Position numbers and translations under genes: made by a program | Assembly: GCF_010977555.1 (NCBI RefSeq) | Contig: NZ_CP048815.1 | Span: forward strand, 3,650,501-3,714,500 | Direction: 5' to 3' | Length of the DNA: 64,000 nt | From: Caulobacter rhizosphaerae | GTDB lineage: Bacteria; Pseudomonadota; Alphaproteobacteria; Caulobacterales; Caulobacteraceae | Part shown: piece after piece, positions 9,046 through 21,848 of the stretch | Layout: every line of letters starts with the position of its first letter | How positions within the stretch are numbered: the first letter of the stretch is position 1 | The notes under the pieces: generated by a model | The model's database searches: none | The model's input: the letters and a program-made list of their open reading frames with translations, nothing else | Told to the model about the DNA's origin: nothing

Positions 9046-9456
9046 ATGACCGCATTTCGACGCGTAACCGACTCGCTTTCGGTCAGTCCCCAGATCGCGG
9101 TCGACGACCTGGACCGCGCCGCCGGCGAAGGCTTCGTGCTGGTGATCAACAACCGCCCCGACGACGAGGAGCCGGGCCAGCCGTCGAGCGCCCAGATCGA
9201 GGCGGCGGCCCGGGCGGCGGGCCTGGACTATCTGCATGTTCCGGTGCGCGGCGGACCGACTCCCGACCAGGTCGAGGCGGTGCGGCGGGCGGTCGAGGAC
9301 GCGGAAGGGCCGGTCCTGGCCTTCTGCCGTTCGGGCACGCGCTCGATCGTCACCTGGTCCCTGGGCCAGGCGGCCTCGGGCGCGGCCGATCGCGCCACCC
9401 TGATGCGCCAGGGCGCGGAAGCCGGCTACGACCTGTCGGGCGTGCTTGGGGCCTAG
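9046..9456 (+). CDS. TIGR01244/DUF442 family phosphatase-fold protein
   Basis: 136 residues, the usual size for the DUF442 domain. ATG 9046 was chosen because the upstream extension is not protein-like. The protein shows the opening RVTDSLSVSPQI, NNRPDDEE, and the cysteine loop AFCRSGTRS, the CxxxxxR signature of the protein-tyrosine-phosphatase/rhodanese-like fold. Relatives are annotated as sulfur transferases or as the N-terminal domain of the Blh beta-lactamase-hydrolase-like protein involved in sulfide handling. No sulfide oxidation partner is beside it, although a metallo-beta-lactamase-fold gene lies 260 bases downstream. The exact reaction is not known. Confidence 0.8.
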   Translation: MTAFRRVTDSLSVSPQIAVDDLDRAAGEGFVLVINNRPDDEEPGQPSSAQIEAAARAAGLDYLHVPVRGGPTPDQVEAVRRAVEDAEGPVLAFCRSGTRSIVTWSLGQAASGAADRATLMRQGAEAGYDLSGVLGA

Positions 9457-9481
9457 GGCGGGCCGTGCGCCTGCCGGGCCG

Positions 9482-9634
9482 CTAGTAGCGATGGCTCAGG
9501 GCGACCCGGGCCGCCATCGGCGACGGCTCGGGCTCGCAGCTGGCCAGCACGAACTGGGCCGCGATGAGACACAGGATGGCGAACGCCGGGCGCTGGAGCC
9601 GTTTTGAGACAAAAATCGCTGCGTCGGCGGTCAT
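9482..9634 (-). CDS. Small membrane or lipoprotein-like protein, 50 residues
   Basis: A short ORF running from ATG 9634 to TAG 9482, with GGAG nine to ten bases before the start. It has a basic N-terminus (SKRLQRP), one hydrophobic segment (AFAILCLIAAQFVLA) and then SCEPEPSP, so LASC may be a lipobox with an acidic, proline-rich tail after it. It is divergent from the metallo-hydrolase gene at 9718, which shares its upstream region. No family is recognised. The ribosome site, signal-like design and lack of overlap with other genes support it being real. Confidence 0.5.
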   Translation of the reverse strand: MTADAAIFVSKRLQRPAFAILCLIAAQFVLASCEPEPSPMAARVALSHRY

Positions 9635-9717
9635 GATCCGTACTCCGGGAGATTAACGGGTCGTTTACCGCAAATCCGGCGCCGCGTTTCTCCCCGCCAT
9701 CCTCCCAGGAAGCCGCC

Positions 9718-10611
9718 ATGATCCCCTTCGTCCGCGAGATCGAGTTCGAATATGGCCGCTGCGACCAGGTCTCGCCGTCCATCCGCCGGGTGATCGCCGA
9801 CAATCCGGGGCCCTTCACCTATGTCGGCACTGGAACCTACATCGTCGGCCGCGGGACCGTGGCGGTGATCGATCCGGGTCCGGACCTCGACAGCCACCTC
9901 CAGGCGCTGCTGGCGGCGCTGGAGGGCGAGACGGTCAGCCATATCCTGGTCACCCACCACCACAGCGACCATTCGCCCCTCGCCCGCCCGCTGCAGAGGG
10001 CGACGGGGGCGACGGTCCACGGCCGCCGCGCGCCGCACCTGGCCGAGCTGGCGCCGGGCCTGGCGCTGGAGGCCGGCGAGGACGAGGGCTTCCGGCCCGA
10101 CGTCGAGATCGCCGACGGCGACCTGTTCGAAGGCCCTGGCTGGACGCTGCGGGCGGTGACCACCCCGGGCCACACCTCCAACCACGTCTGCTTCGCCCTG
10201 AAGGAGGAGAACGCCCTGTTCTCCGGCGACCACGTGATGGGCTGGTCGACCACGGTGATCACTCCGCCCGACGGCGACATGGGCGACTACTTCGCCAGCC
10301 TGGAGAAGGTGCGGGCCGAGGGCTTCGACACCCTGTGGCCCACCCACGGTTCGCCGGTCCGCGAGGCAGCGCCGTTCCTGGAGGCCTATGCCGACCACCG
10401 CCGGGCGCGCGAGGCCCAGGTGCTGGCCGCCCTGGCCCAGGGTCCGACCACGATCAAGGCCATGGTGCCGACGCTCTACGCGGCCGTCGATCCGCGGCTG
10501 CACCCGGCCGCGGCCATGTCGGTGCTGGCCCACATGCTGCTGCTGGTGAAGCAGGGCCGGGTGACGTGCGAGGGCGTGGCGGGGCTGGACAGCGCTTATC
10601 GGCTGGCCTGA
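9718..10611 (+). CDS. MBL-fold metallo-hydrolase (LACTB2-like)
   Basis: 297 residues. The zinc-binding HxHxDH motif is visible as H80, H82, D84 and H85 in VTHHHSDHSP, followed by the second metal ligands in TPGHTSNHVC and FSGDHVMG. The C-terminal 80 residues form the winged-helix-like domain found in LACTB2-type hydrolases, including an RAREAQVL stretch and a hydrophobic end. It is probably a hydrolase of thioester or nucleic-acid type; members of this subgroup have varied activities. ATG 9718 follows a short divergent promoter region. Nearby genes do not define a pathway. Confidence 0.85.
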   Translation: MIPFVREIEFEYGRCDQVSPSIRRVIADNPGPFTYVGTGTYIVGRGTVAVIDPGPDLDSHLQALLAALEGETVSHILVTHHHSDHSPLARPLQRATGATVHGRRAPHLAELAPGLALEAGEDEGFRPDVEIADGDLFEGPGWTLRAVTTPGHTSNHVCFALKEENALFSGDHVMGWSTTVITPPDGDMGDYFASLEKVRAEGFDTLWPTHGSPVREAAPFLEAYADHRRAREAQVLAALAQGPTTIKAMVPTLYAAVDPRLHPAAAMSVLAHMLLLVKQGRVTCEGVAGLDSAYRLA

Positions 10612-10635
10612 CCGCGCCACGGAACGCCCTCCCCG

Positions 10636-12996
<2,361 letters not shown>

Positions 12997-13199
12997 CGCC
13001 GCGCGCTCCCGATCCGTTATCGTTGTTCAGGCGAGGCTAGCGGGGCCGCGTTCGCCGCGCAACGCGCCGCGCCCGGGACGCGAACCTCCCGGAGCTTGTC
13101 AGGCCGCGATGATCGGCCGCAGGTTGCGTTCACCCGAAGACCGCGCGCGATGGTTACCATGTCGCCTGGCCGACATAGCGGCGGACGAGCTGGAATCGG

Positions 13200-14969
<1,770 letters not shown>

Positions 14970-15016
14970 GGTTTGCTCCCCACCCGCCCCTGCCAACGCA
15001 GGGTGTCTAGACCTTG

Positions 15017-15042
15017 GGTCCCGGCGTTCGCCGGGATGAACG
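15017..15042. repeat. Short palindromic intergenic repeat (CCCGGCG-TTCG-CCGGG type)
   Basis: GTCCCGGCGTTCGCCGGGAT forms a tight hairpin flanked by GGG and GAAC. A close copy in reverse orientation lies at 25170-25196. Such REP-like elements are scattered in the intergenic regions of many Proteobacteria. Confidence 0.65.
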
Positions 15043-15131
15043 GACCAAGATGGGCGCGGCCCCATCCGCCGGGCGGATGCGGCCTTCGACAAGCAGACCC
15101 GCCGAGAGTCGCAAGCGGTGGTTGGCGGACC

Positions 15132-15461
15132 TCAGCTGTCCGGACTCGACAGGGGCTGAATGTACCCACCATTCTTCAGCCGGGTTAGAAACATAGCCGT
15201 CCACTCATTATCGGTGTCGGTCAAAGCGGTCCAAATCGGCCAACTCGGCGCAGCTTCAATCCTATGAAGGATTGTCCAATTCAGCCCAAAGGCAGTGTCG
15301 CCTGATGGCGGCAAAAGCGACAACAGTGCTCTGACATCGTCTTCAGAGAGTGGTTGAAGGAGCTGATCGAGAAGATCCGCCGCCGCTTTGAGAGGATCTT
15401 CGTCCAGGCTGTCATCGAGCGTTGGTGCGATGGCTACGAGCTGTCTAACTGCATCCTGCAT
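15132..15461 (-). CDS. Hypothetical protein, 109 residues
   Basis: ATG 15461 with GAGG seven bases upstream. The protein is acidic and leucine-rich with a likely helical N-terminal half (DPLKAAADLLDQLLQPLSEDDVRALLSLL) and a tryptophan-containing second half (EAAPSWPIWTALTDTDNEWTAMFLTRLKNGG). Base composition is lower in GC than the neighbouring operons. No family was recognised. It is the first of five small minus-strand genes between 15132 and 16908. Its size and acidity would suit an immunity or antitoxin-like protein, but there is no toxin partner to support that. Confidence 0.6.
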   Translation of the reverse strand: MQDAVRQLVAIAPTLDDSLDEDPLKAAADLLDQLLQPLSEDDVRALLSLLPPSGDTAFGLNWTILHRIEAAPSWPIWTALTDTDNEWTAMFLTRLKNGGYIQPLSSPDS

Positions 15462-15726
15462 CGCAAATCCTCACGCGCCTTTTTCTGGAGAACTTAGTCC
15501 GCGGGAGATCATCGGCAAGCGTACCTTCCGCGTGTCCGAGACGGGTGGATGTCGGACCCAAGGCGCTCCCAACTCACGTCGGGAGCGCCCGGTCGTTTAT
15601 CTCGGGGGGCGAAGCCGTAGTAACGCCCGCTTTAGGACGCGACGCTCGCTTTATAGCAGATTTAGCGAGCTTCGGAGATGGGTGGATTGCAGAAGTAGGG
15701 GTTTCAAGAGACTACCAACGCCGGCT

Positions 15727-15951
15727 TCAATCTCCGTAGAGTTTGCGACGCAAGTCTGGGTAACGTTCACCTATATGGTAGGTGATCTCCCCGAGCATCT
15801 CGCCTCGGATAGCGCCGATGCCGAGCCTATAGGCTTTCCACTCATCTTCAGGAATGCGATCCCGGAGCCTGATAAGAGAATCGTTCAGTTCTTGAGCGAT
15901 TTTCTGCATCAACTCTAAGACCTCGGTTGCCACTTCATGCTCTGAAAACAT
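15727..15951 (-). CDS. Hypothetical protein, 74 residues
   Basis: ATG 15951 is preceded by GGAGGG and gives an acidic helical protein (ATEVLELMQKIAQELNDSLIRLRDRIPEDEW, then GEITYHIGERYPDLRRKL). A TTG ten codons upstream is possible but has no ribosome site. The composition is natural and coding-like. No family was recognised. The 265 bases between this gene and 15461 hold no gene I can support. Confidence 0.6.
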   Translation of the reverse strand: MFSEHEVATEVLELMQKIAQELNDSLIRLRDRIPEDEWKAYRLGIGAIRGEMLGEITYHIGERYPDLRRKLYGD

Positions 15952-16082
15952 CGGCCCTCCAAATCCCAGCTGCGAAATCAAAAGTGAGCGAGACGCACTT
16001 AAGGGGCGGCTAAAGTCCGACTAGGGTCGATCCTTGCCACTAGCGCCTGCGCGGAAGGCGGACCTTGGGGCGCGCTGCGGAT

Positions 16083-16211
16083 CTAGGCGAGCAGAGCCAC
16101 GGCGGTCGCGGCGCCGCCGATGATCAGCGCCCATGCCGAGCAGAACGCCAGCGTCGGGTGGATCTGCCACCATTGGGGGCGACGTACGCCCTTGGCCGTT
16201 TTCAGCGTCAT
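16083..16211 (-). CDS. Small single-span membrane protein, 42 residues
   Basis: ATG 16211 with GGAG eight bases upstream. A basic N-terminus (MTLKTAKGVRRPQWW) leads into one hydrophobic segment (LAFCSAWALIIGGAATAVALLA) that reaches the C-terminus, so a tail-anchored, N-in topology is likely. No known family. It lies 54 bases downstream of the DUF6894 gene on the same strand and may be in the same transcript. Confidence 0.55.
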   Translation of the reverse strand: MTLKTAKGVRRPQWWQIHPTLAFCSAWALIIGGAATAVALLA

Positions 16212-16264
16212 GCCTGGTCTCCGTAATTGACCTTTAGACAACTCGGGATCGGCGGGATGGTTCG

Positions 16265-16507
16265 CTAGGCGGGCGAGGCCGCGCCAGGACGCACAATGGC
16301 GATGTCGATGGTGGCGACCAGGTCCTTCTGCTCGTCCAGGATCTCGACCTTCAAGATGCCGTCGCGCAGGAAGGTGTCCGGGTTGTCGCGTAACCACTCC
16401 GCGGCGATCAGGGCCGCTTCGCGTTCGGCCGCGGCCGTGTCCGAGATGTCGACGCCCTGGTTGTCGTCGTAGATCTCACCGTCCGTCAGCTTGAAGAAGT
16501 ACCGCAT
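16265..16507 (-). CDS. DUF6894 family protein
   Basis: 80 residues, the normal size for this small family, which is common in Alphaproteobacteria. It opens with MRYFFKLTDGEIYDDNQGVD, contains the expected AAAEREAALIAAEWL helix, and ends with a strand-rich half (KVEILDEQKDLVATIDIAIV). The function of the family is unknown. ATG 16507 is the first start in the frame. It may share a transcript with the small membrane protein downstream. Confidence 0.75.
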   Translation of the reverse strand: MRYFFKLTDGEIYDDNQGVDISDTAAAEREAALIAAEWLRDNPDTFLRDGILKVEILDEQKDLVATIDIAIVRPGAASPA

Positions 16508-16728
16508 GTCCTACCCTCCGAGCGAGTGTAGGTAGCCAAAGACCGAACGCGATAATCCGGTTCCCCGTGCGCGGGGAGTTGCGAGCTGTCCGCCCTTCAG
16601 TCGCTTGCCTCGCATGCGAGGCGCGCCGAGGGTTTCGTGATGTGACGCACGGCGGAACCGAGAGGCGCTGCATCACGCGCGTCTGCTCATCACCTCCAGC
16701 TGACATATGAAAACGTCCGCTTTTCGCG

Positions 16729-16908
16729 CTAGCTGTCGGCGCTATCCTCGCCGTCGTTTTCAGCTTCACGGAGTACGGCGGTAAGCTCGGATAGGAGCTG
16801 ATCGAGATCGACGGGCTCGCCATCCACCGTAGCGGCCACGTTTCCACTGGCGTCTATCGCAATGACCACTGGCTTGGGGTGTTCCGGCTCAGAGGGCGGC
16901 TTGCTCAT
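16729..16908 (-). CDS. Hypothetical acidic protein, 59 residues
   Basis: The protein begins at ATG 16908: a Pro/Glu-rich N-terminus (MSKPPSEPEHPKP), two short strands (VVIAIDASGNVAATVDG) and an acidic helix (DLDQLLSELTAVLREAENDGED). The composition is natural, but the ribosome site is weak and no family was recognised. A longer frame extending to 16977 has an arginine-rich extension that looks non-coding. Confidence 0.45.
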   Translation of the reverse strand: MSKPPSEPEHPKPVVIAIDASGNVAATVDGEPVDLDQLLSELTAVLREAENDGEDSADS

Positions 16909-17095
16909 CCGACGACCATACTCGCCCGTGGTCCTCGCCGCCACGGCGGTACGGAAGCCCCAAGTGGGCGTCGCCAACGTCTGACTGGCTCGAAATTCAC
17001 CCTACTCTTCACGCCAACGAGCCGACCTTCAGGATCACGGCGCCCGAATTTCGCCGGGCCCGCGGAGAACGCCGGCGGCGATGACGCCGCCGTCC

Positions 17096-18601
17096 CTACC
17101 CCATCGTCTCCGCCAGCGCCCGCGCCTCGTCCTCGAAGGCGCTGACCGTGTCGACGCGGCGCCAGGTGATCTCGCCGGTGTCGCGGGTCAGCTGGCTTTC
17201 CAGCACGGCCACGTCGGCGTCGGAGGCGTCGTTGACGCGGGCGGCGACGCGGGCGCGCAGCACTTCGGGCGGGGCTTCCAGCCAGACGCCCTGGAACGCC
17301 ACGTCGGCCTGCTTGGCCAGGGCCTCGGCGCGGGCCCGCTGCTCGGGCTTGAGGAACACCGCGTCGACCACCACCGAGCGGCCCGAGGCCAGGGTCAGGG
17401 CGGCGTCGCGGAACAGCTCGCCATAGACCCGCTCGCTCATCTCCGGCGTATAGGCCTCCTTGGGCAGGCGCTGCAGCGAGGGCACGCCGCACAGGCGCTT
17501 GCGGATCTCGTCGGTGCGCAGGACCACCGCCCCGGGGGCCGTCCCCAGGCCGGGCGCGCAAACCCGGGCGAAGGTCGACTTGCCCGAGCCCGAGAAGCCG
17601 CCGGTGGCCACCAGGCTGACCGGCCGGGGGGCCAGGTGCTCCAGCGCGGTGGCCAGGTAGGCCCGCGCCGCCTCGTCGTCATTGCTGTAGGCCCAGACGT
17701 GGGTGCGCACCGCGGCGCGGACGCTGAGCATCAGCGGCAGGGCCGCGAGGCCCGTCCACAGGCCCTCGCCGAACGTGCGGGCGGCCTCGTCCAGATAGGC
17801 GTTCAGCACCCGGCCGGCGGCGTCCCGGCGACGGCGGAAGTCCAGGTCCATCAGCAGGAAGGCCAGGTCGTACTGGATGTCGATGTCCGACAGCGAGTCG
17901 TTGAACTCGATGCAGTCGAACAGGATCGGCTTGCCGTCCTCCACCAGGATGTTGCCCAGGTGCAGGTCGCCGTGGCAGTGGCGGGCGAAGCCCTGCCCGG
18001 CCCGTTCGTTCAGCAGCGGGCCCAGGCGCTCCAGCGCCAGGTCGGTCTCGGCGATCAGCCGCTCGACGGCCTGGGCGCCGAGCCGCGGGGCCAGGCCGCG
18101 CAGCAGGTTGGCGTTGGAGGCGATGGTGTAGCCCAGGGCCCCTACCCCGCCGCCTTGCGGCCGCAGCGGCGCGCCGGCGTGGAACTGGGCGATGGTGCGG
18201 CCCAGCGATTCCTCCAGCGCGTCGTCGATGGCCCAGGGCTGAACAGCCAACACGCCCTGCTCGTCGAAGCGGCGCATCTCCAACAGGTACTCGACGATCT
18301 CGCCGGGACCGTCCATCTCGACCCCGCCGTCCTGGGTGCGGGTCAGGCGGCGCACGGCGCGATAGATGTCGGGCGCGGCGGCGCGATTGAAGCTCAGCTC
18401 GCGCTCCAGCGACCAGCGGCGCAGCTCCAGGGTGGAGTAATCCAGAAAGCCGAAATTGACCGGGCGCTTGACCTTCCACGCGGCCTCGCCGACCAGAAAC
18501 ACGCGGGCGCAGGAGGTCTCGATCACCCGATCGGCCCGCTCGCCCATCCAGGCGGCCACTTCCTGCTCGCGAACCGTCTCCGCGTCCTTGATCACGCCCA
18601 A
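17096..18601 (-). CDS. Bifunctional aminoglycoside-phosphotransferase-like / AAA-type ATP-binding protein
   Basis: 501 residues with two parts. Residues 1 to about 320 have a kinase-like APH fold with HCHGDLHLGNIL as catalytic loop and FDCIEFND as metal-binding motif. Residues from about 330 carry a P-loop kinase domain with GGFSGSGKST. This fusion occurs widely in Proteobacteria and is annotated as an APH/ATPase protein; the substrate is unknown and resistance should not be assumed. ATG 18601 is divergent from the TetR gene at 18737. Length and domain order match the family. Confidence 0.85.
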   Translation of the reverse strand: MGVIKDAETVREQEVAAWMGERADRVIETSCARVFLVGEAAWKVKRPVNFGFLDYSTLELRRWSLERELSFNRAAAPDIYRAVRRLTRTQDGGVEMDGPGEIVEYLLEMRRFDEQGVLAVQPWAIDDALEESLGRTIAQFHAGAPLRPQGGGVGALGYTIASNANLLRGLAPRLGAQAVERLIAETDLALERLGPLLNERAGQGFARHCHGDLHLGNILVEDGKPILFDCIEFNDSLSDIDIQYDLAFLLMDLDFRRRRDAAGRVLNAYLDEAARTFGEGLWTGLAALPLMLSVRAAVRTHVWAYSNDDEAARAYLATALEHLAPRPVSLVATGGFSGSGKSTFARVCAPGLGTAPGAVVLRTDEIRKRLCGVPSLQRLPKEAYTPEMSERVYGELFRDAALTLASGRSVVVDAVFLKPEQRARAEALAKQADVAFQGVWLEAPPEVLRARVAARVNDASDADVAVLESQLTRDTGEITWRRVDTVSAFEDEARALAETMG

Positions 18602-18736
18602 ACCCCGTCAACGGCGCCCGATGTCCGGGCGCGGGCGTCCCCATAGCGGAAAGTTCCAGCCGCGTCGCGTGCGGCGGCTTGCTTGCTCTTTGGTTGAGCG
18701 CCTATGGTTGCTTGAACCTTGACTAGAGTCGCACCC

Positions 18737-19354
18737 ATGCTGATCGGCGCCGTCGTCAATCGATCCGAACGCAAGAAGACCGAGATCCTGGCGGCCGCGC
18801 GCGGGGTGTTCCTTCGGGAAGGCTATGCCGCCGCCGGCATGGAGGCGGTGGCGCGGATGGCGGGGGTGTCCACCGCCACCCTCTACGCCTACTTCCCCAG
18901 CAAGGCCAAGCTGTTCGAAATCATCGTCCACGACGCCGTCCAGCACATGGCCGAGCCCGTTCGGGCCAGCGCCCGGGCGAAGGGCGACGCCCGCGTCCGC
19001 CTGACCAGCCTGGCCCTGGCCTACGCCGCCTTGATGTCGCAGCCCGCCACGCGGGCGATGTTCCGGATGATCGCCAGCGAACGCCGGCGCTTCGAGGCGT
19101 TGGCCGACCACGCTCTCCAGGGCGCACACAAGGCCTTGGGCGGCACGGCGATCGCGCTGATCGAAGACCTGGTGGCGTCCGGCGAACTGGCGACGGATCG
19201 CCCCGCCGGGGCCGCTGGCCAGCTGCTTGGCATGCTGGACCACGCCACCCTGATGCTGGGCCTGGCGGCCGGCGACGAGGTCCGGCCGGCCCGGCCGCTG
19301 CCGGATATCGCGAACGAGGCGGTCGAGACGTTCCTGGCGCGGTACGGCGTCTAG
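18737..19354 (+). CDS. TetR/AcrR family transcriptional regulator
   Basis: 205 residues from ATG 18737 (a TTG at 18719 is possible). The N-terminal helix-turn-helix is clear: [48 protein letters not shown], with the typical TLYAYFPSK recognition helix. The C-terminal ligand domain resembles the TetR_C subtype with [15 protein letters not shown]. It is divergent from the APH/ATPase gene, and its stop overlaps the pdxH stop by four bases on the other strand. Targets are unknown. Confidence 0.9.
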   Translation: MLIGAVVNRSERKKTEILAAARGVFLREGYAAAGMEAVARMAGVSTATLYAYFPSKAKLFEIIVHDAVQHMAEPVRASARAKGDARVRLTSLALAYAALMSQPATRAMFRMIASERRRFEALADHALQGAHKALGGTAIALIEDLVASGELATDRPAGAAGQLLGMLDHATLMLGLAAGDEVRPARPLPDIANEAVETFLARYGV

Positions 19355-20016
19355 GGGAACAGCCGCTTCGTCGCCCAGCCCTCGCCGGCCCGTTCGTAGA
19401 CCAGGCGCTCGTGCAGGCGGAACGGCCGGTCGCGCCAGAACTCGATGACCTGGGGAACGACGCGATAGCCCGACCAGTGAGGCGGGCGCGGCACCTTGCC
19501 GATGCCGAACTTCAGCGCCATCTCGGCCACCCGGCGCTCCAGGGCCAGGCGGTCGGGCAGCGGCCGCGACTGGTCGCTGGCCCAGGCGCCCAGCTGGCTG
19601 TGGCGGGCGCGGCTGGCGAAGTAGGCGTCGGCCTCGGCTTCGCTGACCGGCTCGACCGCGCCGCGCACCCGCACCTGGCGGCGCAAAGACTTCCAGTGGA
19701 AGAGCAGCGCGGCCTTGGGCTGGCCCGACAGCTCCACGCCCTTGGCGCTGTGGGTGTTGGTGTAGAAGACGAAGCCCCGGGCGTCGACGCTCTTGAGCAG
19801 CACCATGCGCGAGTCCGGCAGGCCGTCGGCGTCGACGGTCGACACGGCCACGGCGTTGGGATCGTTCGGCTCGCCCTTGCCGGCCTCGGCCAGCCAGTCC
19901 TCGAACAGGCGGATGGGGTCGCCCTCCGGCAGCAGCGGCGGCGGCGTGGCCTCGGTCACCTGGCGGACATAGTCGTCCTCGGACGGCGAGGCGGGGATCA
20001 GGGGCGCGTCGGTCAT
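19351..20016 (-). CDS. pdxH: Pyridoxamine/pyridoxine 5'-phosphate oxidase
   Basis: 221 residues, the normal size. PdxH oxidises pyridoxine and pyridoxamine 5'-phosphate to pyridoxal 5'-phosphate with FMN and oxygen. Visible are [19 protein letters not shown], the FMN-binding region, [23 protein letters not shown], and the C-terminal dimerisation domain ending [18 protein letters not shown]...KRLFP. ATG 20016 was chosen because the 35 codons upstream are not protein-like. The gene is convergent with the TetR gene, with overlapping stop codons. Confidence 0.95.
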   Translation of the reverse strand: MTDAPLIPASPSEDDYVRQVTEATPPPLLPEGDPIRLFEDWLAEAGKGEPNDPNAVAVSTVDADGLPDSRMVLLKSVDARGFVFYTNTHSAKGVELSGQPKAALLFHWKSLRRQVRVRGAVEPVSEAEADAYFASRARHSQLGAWASDQSRPLPDRLALERRVAEMALKFGIGKVPRPPHWSGYRVVPQVIEFWRDRPFRLHERLVYERAGEGWATKRLFP

Positions 20017-20107
20017 GGGATGGATATAGGACACAGCGGAGCGGCGGGCCACGCTTGACGCGGATGGCCGGTCGCGCGCATCTGCCGCGCGACATGAAGG
20101 ACACCCC

Positions 20108-20449
20108 ATGAAACTCGGCACGCGGGCGCGACTGACCTGGCTTCCCCTGGCGCTGTGGTGCGCGGCCGGCCTGTGGATCGGCTATGTCGAGGCGGTCAAG
20201 TGGAAGGGCGACGACGTCCAGGACTGGATCGTCCTGGCGGCCGGCGGCCTGTTCCTGTTCGCGGCCGGGGCCTGGAACCTGTGGCGGCTGCGCGCCAAGG
20301 CGGCCGAGCGGGCGCGGGTCGAGGGAACCGAGGTCGACGAGCCGGTCACCTGGCACCGCAGGAGCGGCTCGTGGGCGGTAATCGTCTTCGTGGCCGGGGT
20401 GTTCGGCGTGTTCGGCCTGGTCTGGCTGCTGAGCGGCCAGATTCGTTAA
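20108..20449 (+). CDS. Hypothetical membrane protein, 113 residues
   Basis: Three hydrophobic stretches can be seen: [39 protein letters not shown] and [20 protein letters not shown], separated by a charged loop ([20 protein letters not shown]). ATG 20108 is divergent from pdxH. No family was recognised. It is followed after 40 bases by the DnaJ-like gene and may share its transcript. Confidence 0.65.
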   Translation: MKLGTRARLTWLPLALWCAAGLWIGYVEAVKWKGDDVQDWIVLAAGGLFLFAAGAWNLWRLRAKAAERARVEGTEVDEPVTWHRRSGSWAVIVFVAGVFGVFGLVWLLSGQIR

Positions 20450-20489
20450 CTTAACGCCCCGTTGACCAAACGGCGGCAGGGTCGGCGGC

Positions 20490-21191
20490 ATGATCGCCGG
20501 CTCGTCTTCCGTTCTCAGCCTCCAGGCCGCCCGGGCCATCCTCGGCGTGGCGCCCGGCGCGGATGAGCGCGAGTTGCGGGCCGCCTATCGCGAGGCCGCC
20601 AAGCGCGCCCACCCCGACCGTCCCGGCGGCGACGCGGCCCTGTTCCGCGACGTGCTGGCCGCCTATCGCCTGCTGCAGGACGCCCCGGCCCGCCCGATCC
20701 ACTTCCCGCCCGCGGTCGCCGAACCGGCCCGGGTCGAGCAGGCGACCTTGCAGGTCGACGCCGCCCTGGCCTTCGCCGGCGGCTGCCTGGACCTGGCGCT
20801 GGACGCCCGCAAGCTGCGCCTGACCCTGCCCGCCGGCCTGCGCGACGGCGACAAGGTGCGGGTCGAGAACGTCACCTTCCGCGTCGTGCACAAGCATGAT
20901 CCCGACGCCCTGGTGCGCGGCGACGACCTGTGGCTGACCGCGCGGCTGGACGCCCGCGCCCTGGCCGAAGGCGGCCGGATCGAGGTCACCACCGCCCTGG
21001 GCCCGCGTCTGGTGTGGATCTCGACCAAGGCCGCCGCCCGCGGCCTGGTGCGCCTGCCCGGCCAAGGCCTCCCGGCCCGCGGCCCGCACCGGGCCGGCGA
21101 CCTGTTCCTGCGCCTGGAAGCTCTCGGCGACAGCGCCGAAAGCGCCGCCCGCTCGCAGCTGAAGCGCTTCGCGGCCGCCTGGGCGGCGTAG
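20490..21191 (+). CDS. DnaJ-domain protein with CbpA-like C-terminal region
   Basis: 233 residues. Residues 9-60 are a J domain with the essential HPD at 41-43, so interaction with an Hsp70 (DnaK) is expected. There is no Gly/Phe or zinc region; the rest is a substrate-binding beta domain of DnaJ class B type (LTLPAGLRDGDKVRVENV, LVRLPGQGLPARG...GDLFLRLEAL). It acts in the cytoplasm as a co-chaperone. The length is shorter than CbpA. TTAACTTAAC just upstream (about 20446) lies between it and the membrane protein gene. Confidence 0.85.
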   Translation: MIAGSSSVLSLQAARAILGVAPGADERELRAAYREAAKRAHPDRPGGDAALFRDVLAAYRLLQDAPARPIHFPPAVAEPARVEQATLQVDAALAFAGGCLDLALDARKLRLTLPAGLRDGDKVRVENVTFRVVHKHDPDALVRGDDLWLTARLDARALAEGGRIEVTTALGPRLVWISTKAAARGLVRLPGQGLPARGPHRAGDLFLRLEALGDSAESAARSQLKRFAAAWAA

Positions 21192-21262
21192 AGGCTTCCC
21201 AAGCCGGGGCCTGACGGTTCTACTGTCTTCGACGCCGCCGAAGAGCGACGGGAGGAGCGATC

Positions 21263-21739
21263 ATGACCCAGGACGAACTGCGCGCCCGGCGCGAGACGAT
21301 CGTGCGCGAGCACATGGCCGACGAGATCGACCACGCCTGGGACAGGGTGTTGGCGACCTTCCCCCACCCCCACTACGAGATCATCGCCACCGGCGCAGTC
21401 CACGACGGCCGGCCTGAGGTCGAGCGCTATTACAGAAGCTCACGCCAGACCTTTCCCGACCAGCGCAACACCCTGCTCTCCCTGCGTCATATCGACGACG
21501 GGATCGTGGTGGAATTCATCCTCGAAGGCACGCAGTTGGGTCCCCTCGGCCCCCTGCCCGCCACCGGCCGCCCGTTCAGTTGCCAGATGGCCGCCTTCTT
21601 CCTGTTCGAAGGCGAGACCCTGGTCTGCGAACGGATCTATTCCGACACGCTGAGCATCGTGCGGCAGTTGCTCGGCGACCTCACGACGATGGAGGCGCTG
21701 GGGGCGTTGGTCAGCGCCGCGAAGGCTCCAGCCGGGTAG
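21263..21739 (+). CDS. SnoaL-like / NTF2-fold protein
   Basis: 158 residues; ATG 21263 with GGAGGAG seven bases before it. The features of an ester-cyclase-type SnoaL protein are seen: HMADEIDHAWDRVLATFPHPHYE, a conserved core VVEFILEGTQLGPLGPLPATG, and the final LVCERIYSDTLSIVRQLLG. Most relatives have no established function; some bind or isomerise small hydrophobic molecules. The gene stands alone upstream of the ohr operon. Confidence 0.75.
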   Translation: MTQDELRARRETIVREHMADEIDHAWDRVLATFPHPHYEIIATGAVHDGRPEVERYYRSSRQTFPDQRNTLLSLRHIDDGIVVEFILEGTQLGPLGPLPATGRPFSCQMAAFFLFEGETLVCERIYSDTLSIVRQLLGDLTTMEALGALVSAAKAPAG

Positions 21740-21801
21740 CGCGGCCAATCCGATAGATCGCGCGCGATAAAAAACTTCACTGCGCCCCTTGTGATTATAT
21801 C

Positions 21802-21822
21802 GTGCACGATTAAATCGTTCAC
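21802..21822. promoter_or_regulatory. Candidate OhrR operator
   Basis: GTGCACGATT-A-AATCGTTCAC is an almost perfect 21-base inverted repeat, 27 bases before the ohr start, with one mismatched pair. A twelve-base perfect palindrome ATCGTGCACGAT overlaps it. MarR/OhrR proteins bind palindromes of this length in front of ohr and are released when their cysteine is oxidised. The assignment rests on position and symmetry. Confidence 0.65.
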
Positions 21823-21848
21823 ATCGAATAACGCCAAGGAGGCATCCG

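Noticed and set aside
15545..15739. 64-residue open frame on the plus strand
   Set aside because: No ribosome site and an overlap with the minus-strand gene at 15727; the sequence does not suggest a family.
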